Below are positions 1 through 5,807 of a stretch of 21,048 nucleotides of DNA, piece after piece (the stretch's first letter is position 1; each line of letters begins with the position of its first letter). The notes beneath the pieces were generated by a model. That model made no database searches, had not been told where the DNA came from, and worked only from the letters and a program-made list of their open reading frames with translations. This DNA comes from an uncultured Oscillospiraceae bacterium (GTDB lineage: Bacteria > Bacillota > Clostridia > Oscillospirales > Oscillospiraceae). The translations under genes and the position numbers were made by a program. The stretch covers positions 1-21,048 of the forward strand of contig CAJUPG010000030.1 of the NCBI GenBank assembly GCA_910588455.1, given 5' to 3'.

Positions 1-256
1 AGGGGATGCCCAGCTTTTCGGCAAATTGCTGGGCCCGGCCGGGCTTGCGGCTGTTGGAGAGCAGGTACAGCGTGATTCCCTCCCCCTCCAGCGCCCGCTT
101 CCAGGCGAGCAGCTCCGGCGGGGGCTCGGTGGCCTTGTAGGGAACCAGGGTGTTGTCCAGATCGGCCAGCACCAGCCTGACCCCCTGCCGGGCCAGGGCG
201 GCGGGGTCCAAATCGGTGATCCGGGCGTAAACGCCCCGGGGAATGAGTGAGAACAA
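1..256 (-). CDS. YqeG-family HAD IIIA phosphatase, partial (C-terminus beyond left edge)
   Basis: The first 85 residues of a HAD-superfamily phosphatase of the YqeG type are visible; the rest lies outside the window. The HAD motif I, DLDNTL, is at residues 32-37, with D32 the expected nucleophile and D34 the acid. The motif II region reads LLSNSRKPGR around residues 64-73, where YqeG proteins usually have SNN. The start is taken as TTG at 256-254, because a GAGGAGG site lies eight bases upstream. The nearby ATG at 263-261 is in another frame that does not give the family sequence. YqeG proteins are small cytoplasmic phosphatases of uncertain substrate in Firmicutes. The gene is divergent from the next one and has its own promoter at 292-320. 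The family call is firm; the substrate is unknown. Confidence 0.88.
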   Translation of the reverse strand, partial: MFSLIPRGVYARITDLDPAALARQGVRLVLADLDNTLVPYKATEPPPELLAWKRALEGEGITLYLLSNSRKPGRAQQFAEKLGIP

Positions 257-291
257 AGGACATATCCTCCTCTTGCAGACATATATTTGGG

Positions 292-320
292 ATTATACCA
301 TTCTTTTATTGTTTCAACAA
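292..320 (-). promoter_or_regulatory. Promoter of the YqeG-type gene
   Basis: Read on the minus strand, TTGTTG (320-315) is followed by a 17-base spacer and a perfect TATAAT (297-292). The bases just before the -10 form an extended TGG element. This fits a sigma-A promoter about 35 bases upstream of the TTG start at 256. Confidence 0.7.
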
Positions 321-333
321 GGGGGAAACCGCC

Positions 334-1080
334 GTGGCAAAACAAACCTTGATTGTACTCCTGCCGCCGGAGCAGGCCCAGGCCCTCCAGGGGACCCAGA
401 TGTTTCCAGCCCACCGGGCCTACCGGCTGGGGAAAGGGGGGCGTTTATTTCGCTCCAACGCTCTGAACGCCCGGGGTGGACTGCTGGCGGTGGACAGCCA
501 GGGCTTTGAGGGTCCGGCGGAGCCCGGCCCCTTCTGCCAGGAAATTCTGCGGGAGTGCGGGACCCGGGGCTTCCGGGGGGTGGTGTGCCTGTTTGGCGGG
601 GAACGCAATCCTCAGCTGGAGCGGCTGATCCGGGAGCTGGGGGAACGGCTGTCCCGGCAGAAGCTGACGGTCTATGTGCCCGAGTCCTACGGCGGCTGTT
701 CCAATTATGCCCGGGTACTGGTGTCCTCCGCCGTGTCCGGAGGCTCTCTGGAGCAGCGTCTGCGGGACGTTTTGGCCCAGTACGGCCCGGAGCGGGTGGT
801 GCTGTTTCTGGAGAAGCGGGCGGAGGATTTTCCCCTGCCCTCCCCCACGGGCAGCGGAACGCAGCTTACGCCGGAGGCGCTGGGGGAGCTGATGGGGCGG
901 CTGGAGCCGTCGGTATTTTTCTCTCAGGAGCTGTGCGCCCGGTACTTCACCTACATGAGCCGGGAGAGCGGGGGACATTTTGTACTGTTCGACGACGGGG
1001 AGACGCTGGTGAAAAAGATGGAGGTGTCCCAGAAGCTTGGGGTCCGCTGGGCGATGGGGATGTGGGAGGATTTGGGGTGA
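334..1080 (+). CDS. Hypothetical protein, possibly a degenerate TIM-barrel (GH18-like)
   Basis: This is a 248-residue protein of unassigned function. The start is taken as GTG at 334, eight bases after a GGGGG ribosome site at 321-325. The same frame is open back to an ATG at 247, but the extra 29 residues would cover the divergent promoter region. There is no signal peptide or membrane segment, so it is probably cytoplasmic. Alternating hydrophobic strands (GFRGVVCLF, KLTVYVPES, ERVVLFLE, GGHFVLFDD) with helices between them suggest a TIM barrel. The C-terminal part (FDDGETLVKKMEVSQKLGVRWAMGMWEDLG region) resembles the last strand and helix of glycoside hydrolase family 18 proteins. The catalytic DxxDxE motif of GH18 is not seen, so enzymatic activity is doubtful. 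The fold suggestion is inference. No clear promoter was found just upstream. Confidence 0.7.
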   Translation: MAKQTLIVLLPPEQAQALQGTQMFPAHRAYRLGKGGRLFRSNALNARGGLLAVDSQGFEGPAEPGPFCQEILRECGTRGFRGVVCLFGGERNPQLERLIRELGERLSRQKLTVYVPESYGGCSNYARVLVSSAVSGGSLEQRLRDVLAQYGPERVVLFLEKRAEDFPLPSPTGSGTQLTPEALGELMGRLEPSVFFSQELCARYFTYMSRESGGHFVLFDDGETLVKKMEVSQKLGVRWAMGMWEDLG

Positions 1081-1108
1081 GTCACCCCCATAAATTCCTG
1101 CACCCCGC

Positions 1109-1137
1109 TTGTCAAATCCAATCAAATATGGTACAAT
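1109..1137 (+). promoter_or_regulatory. Promoter of the YciI-type gene
   Basis: TTGTCA (1109-1114), a 17-base spacer and TACAAT (1132-1137) form a good sigma-A promoter in an AT-richer gap. The predicted transcript starts about 25 bases before the ATG at 1169, which leaves room for the AAGGAGG ribosome site at 1154-1160. Confidence 0.75.
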
Positions 1138-1168
1138 ACGAGAAATAAACGACAAGGAGGCCCCCTTT

Positions 1169-1468
1169 ATGGAAGATTGGCTGTACATGATGTTCATTGA
1201 AAAGACAAAGACCTACAACAAGCTGACCAAGGCGGCGGTAGAACGGCATGTCGCCAACCTGAGAAGCCTGGACGAGCAGGGGCATCTGGCGCTGGCCGGT
1301 GTATTCAAGGGCTATCCTGGCGTAGCGGGGATGTACATTTTAAAGGCGGAGAGCTACGAGGCGGCGGAGGAGCTTTGCAAGGCGGAGCCTCTTGTGGTGG
1401 AGGGCTTTGCAACGTACAAGCTCAAGGCCCTGCAAACCGCGCACAAAGAAAATAACTATCTGCTCTAA
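1169..1468 (+). CDS. YciI-family (YCII-related domain) protein
   Basis: This is a 99-residue protein with the ferredoxin-like alpha/beta pattern of YCII-related domains: strand-helix (residues 4-35, MMFIEKTKTYNKLTKAAVERHVANL), strand (residues 41-45), YILKAESYEAAEELCKAEPLVVEGFATYKL (about residues 57-86). The phrase 'AEELCKAEPLVVEG' matches the family's D/E-P-F/L-...-G core. The family is cytoplasmic, and its members are mostly uncharacterised or implicated in small-molecule chemistry. The start ATG at 1169 has an AAGGAGG site eight bases upstream; the in-frame upstream ATG at 1109 lies inside the promoter and is rejected. The gene has its own promoter and a hairpin terminator just after the stop, so it is probably monocistronic. 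Confidence 0.8.
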   Translation: MEDWLYMMFIEKTKTYNKLTKAAVERHVANLRSLDEQGHLALAGVFKGYPGVAGMYILKAESYEAAEELCKAEPLVVEGFATYKLKALQTAHKENNYLL

Positions 1469-1475
1469 GCAGCGA

Positions 1476-1501
1476 GGGGCGGCCCGCCGGGCCGCCCCTT
1501 T
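1476..1501 (+). terminator. Intrinsic terminator after the YciI-type gene
   Basis: A perfect 10-bp GC-rich stem (GGGGCGGCCC at 1476-1485 with GGGCCGCCCC at 1489-1498) and a 3-base loop are followed by a short TTT. The tail is short, so efficiency is uncertain. It lies between convergent genes and the hairpin may also help end leuA transcription, although the minus strand lacks a T run. Confidence 0.65.
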
Positions 1502-1510
1502 CGTATCTGG

Positions 1511-3202
1511 TTACGCTTCGTGCTTTTTGGAGCGGTTCACCGCCGACAAAATCGCCCGCAGGGGGGCCAGGTTGATGTTGTGGGACAGGCCCACGCCCCA
1601 ATACTTTTTCCCGGTGCGCTGCTCCTGGAGGAGAATATAGGCCACGCCCTGGGAGTCCGAGCCGTCGGTGATGGCGTGGGACTTGTAGTCCAGGAAGGTA
1701 AAGTGGGCCATTTTCTCGTCCTTGATGGCGTTGAAGAAGGCGTCGATGGGGCCGTTGCCCTCTCCGGCCACCTCAAACACGGTGTCGGTGTGCCGCAGAG
1801 TGCCCTGGAAGGCCACGTGGGAGTGTCCGCCCTCGTCGATAGTCTCGGTAAAAGCGTGCTTCAGCAGCTGATAGGGGGCCGCGGCCTCCACATACTCCTG
1901 CTGGAACAGCTCCAGAATCCGCTCCGGGGCGATCTCCTTGCCCACCCGGTCGGTCTCCTTCTGCACAATGCTTCCCAGCTCCGGGTGCATGGTCTTGGGC
2001 AGGTCGTAGCCAAAATTGTGCTCCATGATATAGGCCGCGCCCCCCTTGCCCGACTGGGAGTTGATGCGAATGATGGGCTCGTAGGCCCGGCCCACGTCGG
2101 CGGGGTCGATGGGCAGGTAGGGGATCTCCCAAAAATCGCTGTCGCTCTCCTTCATATACTGGGTGCCCTTATTGATGGCGTCCTGGTGGCTGCCGGAGAA
2201 GGCGGTAAACACCAGCTTTCCGGCGTAAGGCTGCCGGTCGCCCACGGGCATTTTGGTGCAGCGCTCGAACATCTCCTTGATCTTGTTGATGTTGGAGAAA
2301 TCCAGCTCCGGGTCCACCCCCTGGGTGAACATATTCATGGCCAGGGTCACAATGTCCACGTTGCCGGTGCGCTCGCCGTTGCCGAACAGGGTGGCCTCCA
2401 CCCGGTCCGCCCCGGCCAGCAGGCCCATCTCGGCGGTGGCCACGCCGCAGCCCCGGTCGTTGTGGGGGTGCAGGGAGATGATGGCGCTGTCCCGGCCGGG
2501 AATTTTTTTGCAGAAATACTCCAGCATATCCGCAAATTGGTTGGGCATACAGTTCTCCACTGTGGTGGGCAGGTTCAGAATGACCTTTCGCTCCGGGGTG
2601 GCGTGGAGGTGCTCCAGCACCGCCTGGCAGATTTCCACGGCGTAGTCCATCTCGGTCCCCATGAACGACTCCGGGGAGTATTCAAACCGCAGGTTCATCC
2701 CTTCGTCAATGAGCGGCTGGGACATCTCATAGATCAGATCCGCCGCGTCGGTGGCGATTTTGGTGATGCCGTCGGTGTCCATGTGGAACACCACCTTGCG
2801 CTGAAGGGTGGAGGTGGAGTTATAGAAGTGCAAAATCACGTTTTTCGCGCCTTTGATGGCCTCAAAGGTCTTTTTAATCAAATGCTCCCGGGCCTGGACC
2901 AGTACCTGGATGGTCACGTCGTCGGGGATATGCCCCCCCTCAATGAGCTCCCGGCAGATTTCATATTCCGTCTCGGAGGCGGAGGGGAAGCCGATTTCAA
3001 TCTCTTTGATGCCCACGTCCACCAGCGTGTGGAAATACTCCAGCTTTTCGTCCAGATTCATGGGGTCTACCAGGGCCTGGTTGCCGTCCCGCAGGTCCAC
3101 GGAGCACCACACAGGGGCCTTGTGAATGATCTTGTCAGGCCAGGTCCGGCCCACGATCTTCTGGGGCTGGAAGGGGATGTACTTCTGATAACCGGGTCTC
3201 AT
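1511..3202 (-). CDS. leuA: 2-isopropylmalate synthase
   Basis: LeuA condenses acetyl-CoA with 2-ketoisovalerate, the first committed step of leucine biosynthesis. This is a 563-residue enzyme, the size of the long LeuA class of the DRE-TIM metallolyase family. The metal/substrate loop DLRDGNQ is at residues 36-42. The metal-binding HPHNDRG motif is at about residue 245, followed by the GNGERTGN segment that is diagnostic of isopropylmalate/citramalate-type synthases. The C-terminal 130 residues look like the LeuA dimer/regulatory domain that senses leucine (AFTETIDEGGHSHVAFQGTL onwards). The start ATG is preceded by AAGGAGG at the usual distance. No leuB, leuC or leuD lies next to it. Expression is very probably controlled by the T-box leader immediately upstream. 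The call is firm. Confidence 0.96.
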   Translation of the reverse strand: MRPGYQKYIPFQPQKIVGRTWPDKIIHKAPVWCSVDLRDGNQALVDPMNLDEKLEYFHTLVDVGIKEIEIGFPSASETEYEICRELIEGGHIPDDVTIQVLVQAREHLIKKTFEAIKGAKNVILHFYNSTSTLQRKVVFHMDTDGITKIATDAADLIYEMSQPLIDEGMNLRFEYSPESFMGTEMDYAVEICQAVLEHLHATPERKVILNLPTTVENCMPNQFADMLEYFCKKIPGRDSAIISLHPHNDRGCGVATAEMGLLAGADRVEATLFGNGERTGNVDIVTLAMNMFTQGVDPELDFSNINKIKEMFERCTKMPVGDRQPYAGKLVFTAFSGSHQDAINKGTQYMKESDSDFWEIPYLPIDPADVGRAYEPIIRINSQSGKGGAAYIMEHNFGYDLPKTMHPELGSIVQKETDRVGKEIAPERILELFQQEYVEAAAPYQLLKHAFTETIDEGGHSHVAFQGTLRHTDTVFEVAGEGNGPIDAFFNAIKDEKMAHFTFLDYKSHAITDGSDSQGVAYILLQEQRTGKKYWGVGLSHNINLAPLRAILSAVNRSKKHEA

Positions 3203-3232
3203 AACAAATTCCTCCTTGATGTTTGGGGGCGC

Positions 3233-3265
3233 AAAAACGCCCCCGACTTTTTGCAGTCAGGGGCG
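3233..3265 (-). terminator. Conditional terminator of the leuA T-box
   Basis: On the minus strand, CGCCCCTGACT (3265-3255) pairs with AGTCGGGGGCG (3248-3238), with one U-G wobble and a six-base loop. A TTTTT run (3237-3233) follows. Its 5' arm overlaps the bases that would pair with the T-box in the antiterminator (CCACGCCCCTG with CAGGGTGG), as expected for a T-box switch. Confidence 0.9.
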
Positions 3266-3508
3266 TGGAAACGTGTCACGCGGTACCACCCTGGTTCGGC
3301 CGGCGGTCGCCCGTCCAGCCCTCAAGACCTCTAACAAGGCCGCGGCCGGTAACGGGGCCAGACGTTCCGCCCTACTGGAGAAAACCGTTCAGGCGGACTG
3401 CTCGGGGACCAGTATTGTGCAGCGCTCCGCCCGCCGGCTCGCACCAACCGCCGGTTCTCTGAGGGGGAGGGGACTGCTTTTCTTCCCGTCAACACATTTA
3501 TAATAGCG
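3233..3508 (-). promoter_or_regulatory. T-box leader (riboswitch) of leuA, probable leucine specifier CUG
   Basis: The minus-strand leader of leuA carries the conserved T-box sequence AGGGTGGTACCGCG (3292-3279). Downstream comes a terminator hairpin that can be exchanged for an antiterminator. The stem I hallmark AGAGA...GGTTGGTGCGAGCC is present in the 3430-3460 area. By comparison with the usual spacing to the conserved GAGC stretch, the specifier triplet is CTG at 3412-3410, a leucine codon that fits leuA. Neighbouring triplets (TAC, TGG) could be read with other registers. Uncharged tRNA-Leu would pair with the specifier and the T-box bulge and allow read-through. The class is certain from sequence; the specifier is inference. 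Confidence 0.93.
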
Positions 3509-3514
3509 TCTGCT

Positions 3515-3543
3515 ATTGTAGCGGAGCGGAGCGGATTTGTCAA
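3515..3543 (-). promoter_or_regulatory. Promoter of the leuA T-box transcript
   Basis: On the minus strand a perfect TTGACA (3543-3538), a 17-base spacer and TACAAT (3520-3515) form a near-consensus sigma-A promoter. Transcription should start near 3508, about 300 bases before the leuA ATG, which matches a full T-box leader. Confidence 0.88.
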
Positions 3544-3583
3544 GAGGAGAATTTTACACCGCCCCCTTTCCCGGAAACCAGGG

Positions 3584-3612
3584 TTGCATTTTGTCGAATG
3601 AGATGGTATTCT
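3584..3612 (+). promoter_or_regulatory. Promoter of the SLH-GH25 gene
   Basis: TTGCAT (3584-3589), a 17-base spacer and TATTCT (3607-3612) are a plausible sigma-A promoter. It would start transcription about 28 bases before the ATG at 3647. A TTGACA occurs at 3612-3617 but has no matching -10 downstream. The GGAG ribosome site (3631-3634) lies 12 bases from the ATG, slightly far. Confidence 0.55.
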
Positions 3613-3646
3613 TGACATAACTACAGGAAAGGAGCCCTCACCCCTT

Positions 3647-5044
3647 ATGGATTTGAAACGCCCCCTGCGCAGGATGGCCGCCCTGGTTCTGAGCGCCGCT
3701 CTGCTCGTTCCTCAGCTGGCCGCCCCCGCCCATGCCGCCGAAAACCGGTTTTCCGACGTCTCGGAAACCGACTGGTTCTATCCCTATGTGATGGATTTGA
3801 GCGAGAAAAAGGTCATAAACGGCTACCCCGACGGCACCTTCCAGCCCCAGAACACCGTTACCGCCGGGGAGGCCCTGGCCTTGATCGTCACCGCCGCCGG
3901 CAACGACGCCAAAAAGCCCACCGATACCCACTGGGCCAGCGGCTACGCCAGCTTTGCCGTCACCCGGGGCTACATTGCCCAGGAGGACGTGGAGGACCTG
4001 GACCGGCCCATGACCCGGCTGGAGATCGCCCGGCTGGCCGCCAAGGCCCTCATTCTGGACCCGTCGGAACATCCCACCCCCTTCGCCGACTGCGACGACG
4101 GATATGTGACCATTCTCCAGGAGTGGGGCATTCTGTCCGGCAATGAGATTGACGGCCTGTTTTACTTCAAGCCCGGCGACTCTATCCAGCGCAGCGAGAT
4201 CAGCGCCATTCTCTATCAGATGAGCGTTACCAACGTGCATCCCCACGAGATCAAATACGGCTGGGGCTACGTCCCCATTCTGGACAGCGTCCCCGTCAAC
4301 AGCTACGACCCCACCGCGTTCTACAAGCAGGGTTACCAGATGCACTATTCCGACCCCAACCGGCCCTATATGGTCGGGGTGGACGTGTCCAAGTTCCAGG
4401 GGGAGATTGACTGGCAGGCGGTGAAGGATTCAGGCATCGAGTTTGCCATTTTGCGCATCGGTGGCAGCTACCTGCAAAGCGGCGACATCTACGACGACGT
4501 GCTTTTTGAGGAGAACTACCAGGGGGCCCGGGAGGCGGGGCTTCTGGTGGGCGTCTATTTCTTCTCCGCGGCGGTGAACGCAGAGGAGGCCAACCGGGAG
4601 GCGGATTATGTGCTGGGCCGTCTGGCGGGCCGTCCTCTGGACCTGCCCGTTGTGTGGGACTGGGAGGATCTGGGCAATAACAGCTACCGGAATACCGGTC
4701 TGGCCACCGAAGCCCTGGTCCCCGCCGCCCACACCTTCTGCGGGCGGGTCCGGGAGGCCGGATACGAGCCTATGATTTACTTTAACAATCTGGCGGGCTA
4801 CCGGCGGTACGATTTGAGCCAGGTGCTGGACTATCAGTTCTGGTACGCCCGGTATACGGATTATCCTGATTTTTATTATGATTTTGATATGTGGCAGTAC
4901 AGCAGCAAGGGCCGGGTCCCCGGCATCGAAGGGGATGTGGATATGAATATCTATTTCCTGGAGCCCTACAGCAGCGAGCCTCCAGAGGAGGAGCTGCCGG
5001 GGGATGAATTGCCAGACGAAATGATTGAGGAAGATTTGCCATAG
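3647..5044 (+). CDS. Secreted S-layer-homology / GH25 lysozyme-like muramidase
   Basis: This is a 465-residue exported cell-wall enzyme. Residues 1-31 are a signal peptide (basic start, hydrophobic core, cleavage near AHA-AE). Residues 33 to about 200 hold three SLH repeats (NRFSDVSETDWFYPYV; THWASGYASFAVTRGYI; TPFADCDDGYVTILQEWGIL), which usually anchor proteins to pyruvylated secondary wall polymers. Residues 244 to about 440 are a GH25 domain: GVDVSKFQGEIDW at 245-257 supplies the N-terminal aspartate (D246), and DWE at 338-340 is the catalytic DxE pair. GH25 enzymes cleave the beta-1,4 bond between N-acetylmuramic acid and N-acetylglucosamine. The last 21 residues are a very acidic, proline-rich tail. 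The gene is followed by a terminator and stands alone. Likely roles are wall remodelling or cell separation. Confidence 0.93.
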   Translation: MDLKRPLRRMAALVLSAALLVPQLAAPAHAAENRFSDVSETDWFYPYVMDLSEKKVINGYPDGTFQPQNTVTAGEALALIVTAAGNDAKKPTDTHWASGYASFAVTRGYIAQEDVEDLDRPMTRLEIARLAAKALILDPSEHPTPFADCDDGYVTILQEWGILSGNEIDGLFYFKPGDSIQRSEISAILYQMSVTNVHPHEIKYGWGYVPILDSVPVNSYDPTAFYKQGYQMHYSDPNRPYMVGVDVSKFQGEIDWQAVKDSGIEFAILRIGGSYLQSGDIYDDVLFEENYQGAREAGLLVGVYFFSAAVNAEEANREADYVLGRLAGRPLDLPVVWDWEDLGNNSYRNTGLATEALVPAAHTFCGRVREAGYEPMIYFNNLAGYRRYDLSQVLDYQFWYARYTDYPDFYYDFDMWQYSSKGRVPGIEGDVDMNIYFLEPYSSEPPEEELPGDELPDEMIEEDLP

Positions 5045-5050
5045 CTTGTG
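5030..5050 (+). repeat. Direct repeat copy 1 (gene end of the GH25 gene)
   Basis: These 21 bases, including the last three sense codons and stop of the GH25 gene, match 5665-5685 at 20 of 21 positions. The longest exact stretch is 17 bases (ATTTGCCATAGCTTGTG). A similar hairpin follows each copy. Confidence 0.85.
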
Positions 5051-5051
5051 G

Positions 5052-5093
5052 AAAAAGCCTGTGGACACCGGAAGATGACCGCAGGCTTTTTAT
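5052..5093 (+). terminator. Terminator after the SLH-GH25 gene
   Basis: AAAAAGCCTGTGG (5052-5064) pairs with CCGCAGGCTTTTT (5079-5091), with one wobble and a 14-base loop, followed by more T/A bases. It is a good intrinsic terminator. A diverged copy of this gene end and hairpin occurs at 5665-5724. Confidence 0.85.
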
Positions 5094-5116
5094 TTGTAAC
5101 TCTGGATTATAGAAAT

Positions 5117-5154
5117 AACTGCTTCGGATGCCTAATAAAACATCCAGAGCAGTT
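5117..5154 (-). terminator. Terminator of the small ribbon-helix-helix gene
   Basis: On the minus strand, AACTGCTCTGGATG (5154-5141) pairs with CATCCGAAGCAGTT (5130-5117), with two central mismatched or wobble positions and a ten-base loop. ATTTCT follows. The hairpin begins inside the stop codon of the gene at 5154-5318. The short T tail makes strength uncertain. Confidence 0.65.
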
Positions 5155-5318
5155 TATTTAATTCTTTTCTTTTCAATTGCATGGAGCGATAACTCTCCTG
5201 CAAGTTTGAATAAGGAATCCACCATAACCTTTTCCGCAGAAAGGCCTCCCGCATTGTCACCAACTTGTTTATAAAATACGTATAGGTATTCTGGAATCTT
5301 TAAAGTAACTTTCTTCAT
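5154..5318 (-). CDS. Small ribbon-helix-helix-like protein (54 aa)
   Basis: This short gene encodes 54 residues. It begins with a beta-strand-like KKVTLKIPEYLY (residues 2-13), followed by two predicted helices (residues about 30-52, SAEKVMVDSLFKLAGELSLHAIEKK). That layout is typical of CopG/Arc-type ribbon-helix-helix DNA-binding proteins, but the inter-helix turn is not clearly conserved. The ATG at 5318 follows a GGGGGGAG site at a normal distance. A near-consensus promoter lies upstream and a hairpin downstream, all of which support a real gene. Its base composition is much more AT-rich than its neighbours. It is divergent from the XRE gene and may autoregulate through palindromes in the shared intergenic region. 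The assignment as a regulator is inference from the fold pattern. Confidence 0.75.
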   Translation of the reverse strand: MKKVTLKIPEYLYVFYKQVGDNAGGLSAEKVMVDSLFKLAGELSLHAIEKKRIK

Positions 5319-5344
5319 CAATCTCCCCCCAGTCGCTGTAAAGC

Positions 5345-5354
5345 TAGTATACTA
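5345..5354. promoter_or_regulatory. Perfect palindrome TAGTATACTA over the RHH -10 element
   Basis: This ten-base perfect palindrome covers the -10 of the minus-strand promoter and overlaps the possible plus-strand TATAAT. Ribbon-helix-helix and XRE dimers both bind short palindromes at such places. Which protein binds is not determined by the sequence. Confidence 0.4.
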
Positions 5355-5374
5355 TAATTTTTCTTTGAGGTCAA
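5346..5374 (-). promoter_or_regulatory. Promoter of the small RHH gene
   Basis: On the minus strand TTGACC (5374-5369), a 17-base spacer and TATACT (5351-5346) form a strong sigma-A promoter. Both elements sit inside palindromes, which makes repression by a dimeric regulator likely. On the plus strand a TATAAT at 5353-5358 could be a -10 for the XRE gene, but no -35 matches it. Confidence 0.75.
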
Positions 5375-5380
5375 GTGACC
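5369..5380. promoter_or_regulatory. Inverted repeat GGTCA-AG-TGACC over the RHH -35 element
   Basis: Two perfect five-base arms are separated by two bases. The left arm is part of the -35 hexamer of the minus-strand promoter. This is operator-like; the binding protein could be the adjacent RHH or XRE protein. Confidence 0.45.
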
Positions 5381-5436
5381 CCGTAAAATATTTCTTCCCT
5401 TGTTATCCTACAAAAAACAAGAGGAGGAAAACAGAC

Positions 5437-5679
5437 ATGATAAACACCCAAATCGTTGGTCAAGTCCTGACTCAGTTTCGGGAGCGGAAGGGCTTGACCC
5501 AAGACATATTAAGCGGACTGGCCGGGCTGGACCGCACCCATTACAGCAAACTGGAGCGTGGCCTGCGCTGTCCGACGCTGGATACGTTATTCAAAATTGG
5601 GCAGGCTTTGGATCTTCCCCCTCACAGCATCGTGCAAGCCATTGAAGAGGCCCTGGCCGAAACGGAAAATTTGCCATAG
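5437..5679 (+). CDS. XRE-family helix-turn-helix regulator (80 aa)
   Basis: This is a single-domain Cro/CI-type HTH protein. Residues 8-62 carry the fold: QVLTQFRERKGLTQDILSGL, then LDRTHYSKLERG as the recognition-helix region, then CPTLDTLFKIGQALDL. Nothing follows except a short acidic tail ending ENLP, so there is no sensor or enzyme domain. The ATG at 5437 is chosen because GAGGAGG lies just upstream (5421-5427); the open frame upstream to 5365 has no ribosome site. It is divergent from the RHH gene across about 118 bases with two palindromes, an arrangement common for autoregulated pairs and for small mobile units. Its last codons and stop are almost identical to those of the preceding GH25 gene. 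Confidence 0.9.
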   Translation: MINTQIVGQVLTQFRERKGLTQDILSGLAGLDRTHYSKLERGLRCPTLDTLFKIGQALDLPPHSIVQAIEEALAETENLP

Positions 5680-5685
5680 CTTGTG
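5665..5685 (+). repeat. Direct repeat copy 2 (gene end of the XRE gene)
   Basis: This is the partner of 5030-5050, in the same orientation and same reading frame relative to the stop codon (E-N-L-P-stop against E-D-L-P-stop). The two copies are 635 bases apart and bracket the AT-rich RHH/XRE patch. Confidence 0.85.
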
Positions 5686-5687
5686 AA

Positions 5688-5737
5688 AAATGCCTGCGGC
5701 CCTCACAAACAGCCGCAGGCATTTCTCGCTTTTTCTT
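5688..5737 (+). terminator. Terminator after the XRE gene
   Basis: A perfect 13-bp stem (AAATGCCTGCGGC at 5688-5700 with GCCGCAGGCATTT at 5712-5724) and an 11-base loop are followed by CTCGCTTTTTCTT. The stem shares the GCCTG(C/T)GG...CCGCAGGC core with the hairpin after the GH25 gene. Confidence 0.8.
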
Positions 5738-5738
5738 C

Positions 5739-5767
5739 TTGACAGGGTCCGACGCCTGTGCTATTGT
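5739..5767 (+). promoter_or_regulatory. Promoter of the ParB-BMP / phosphoesterase unit
   Basis: A perfect TTGACA (5739-5744), a 17-base spacer and TATTGT (5762-5767) lie just after the preceding terminator. Transcription would start near 5774, about 34 bases before the GTG start at 5808. Confidence 0.82.
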
Positions 5768-5807
5768 CAGGACGATTCCAAACTACAGTGTGAAAGAAGG
5801 TCGAACT

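Noticed and set aside
273..299. TTGCAG and TATACC as a promoter for the gene at 334
   Set aside because: The spacer is only 15 bases and the -10 is poor; the same bases make a better promoter on the minus strand.
1520..3334. A 604-codon open frame antisense to leuA
   Set aside because: It mirrors leuA almost exactly, has no ribosome site or family similarity, and long antisense frames are expected in GC-rich coding DNA.
3216..3503. Short open frames across the leuA leader region
   Set aside because: They cover the T-box RNA on the opposite strand and show no protein-like composition.
3612..3617. TTGACA as the -35 of the GH25 gene
   Set aside because: No -10 lies at a suitable distance downstream; the upstream TTGCAT/TATTCT pair fits better.
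5051..5685. The RHH/XRE patch as a toxin-antitoxin system
   Set aside because: Neither protein shows a toxin motif (no RelE, HicA, Fic or PIN features) and the two genes are divergent instead of overlapping in one operon.
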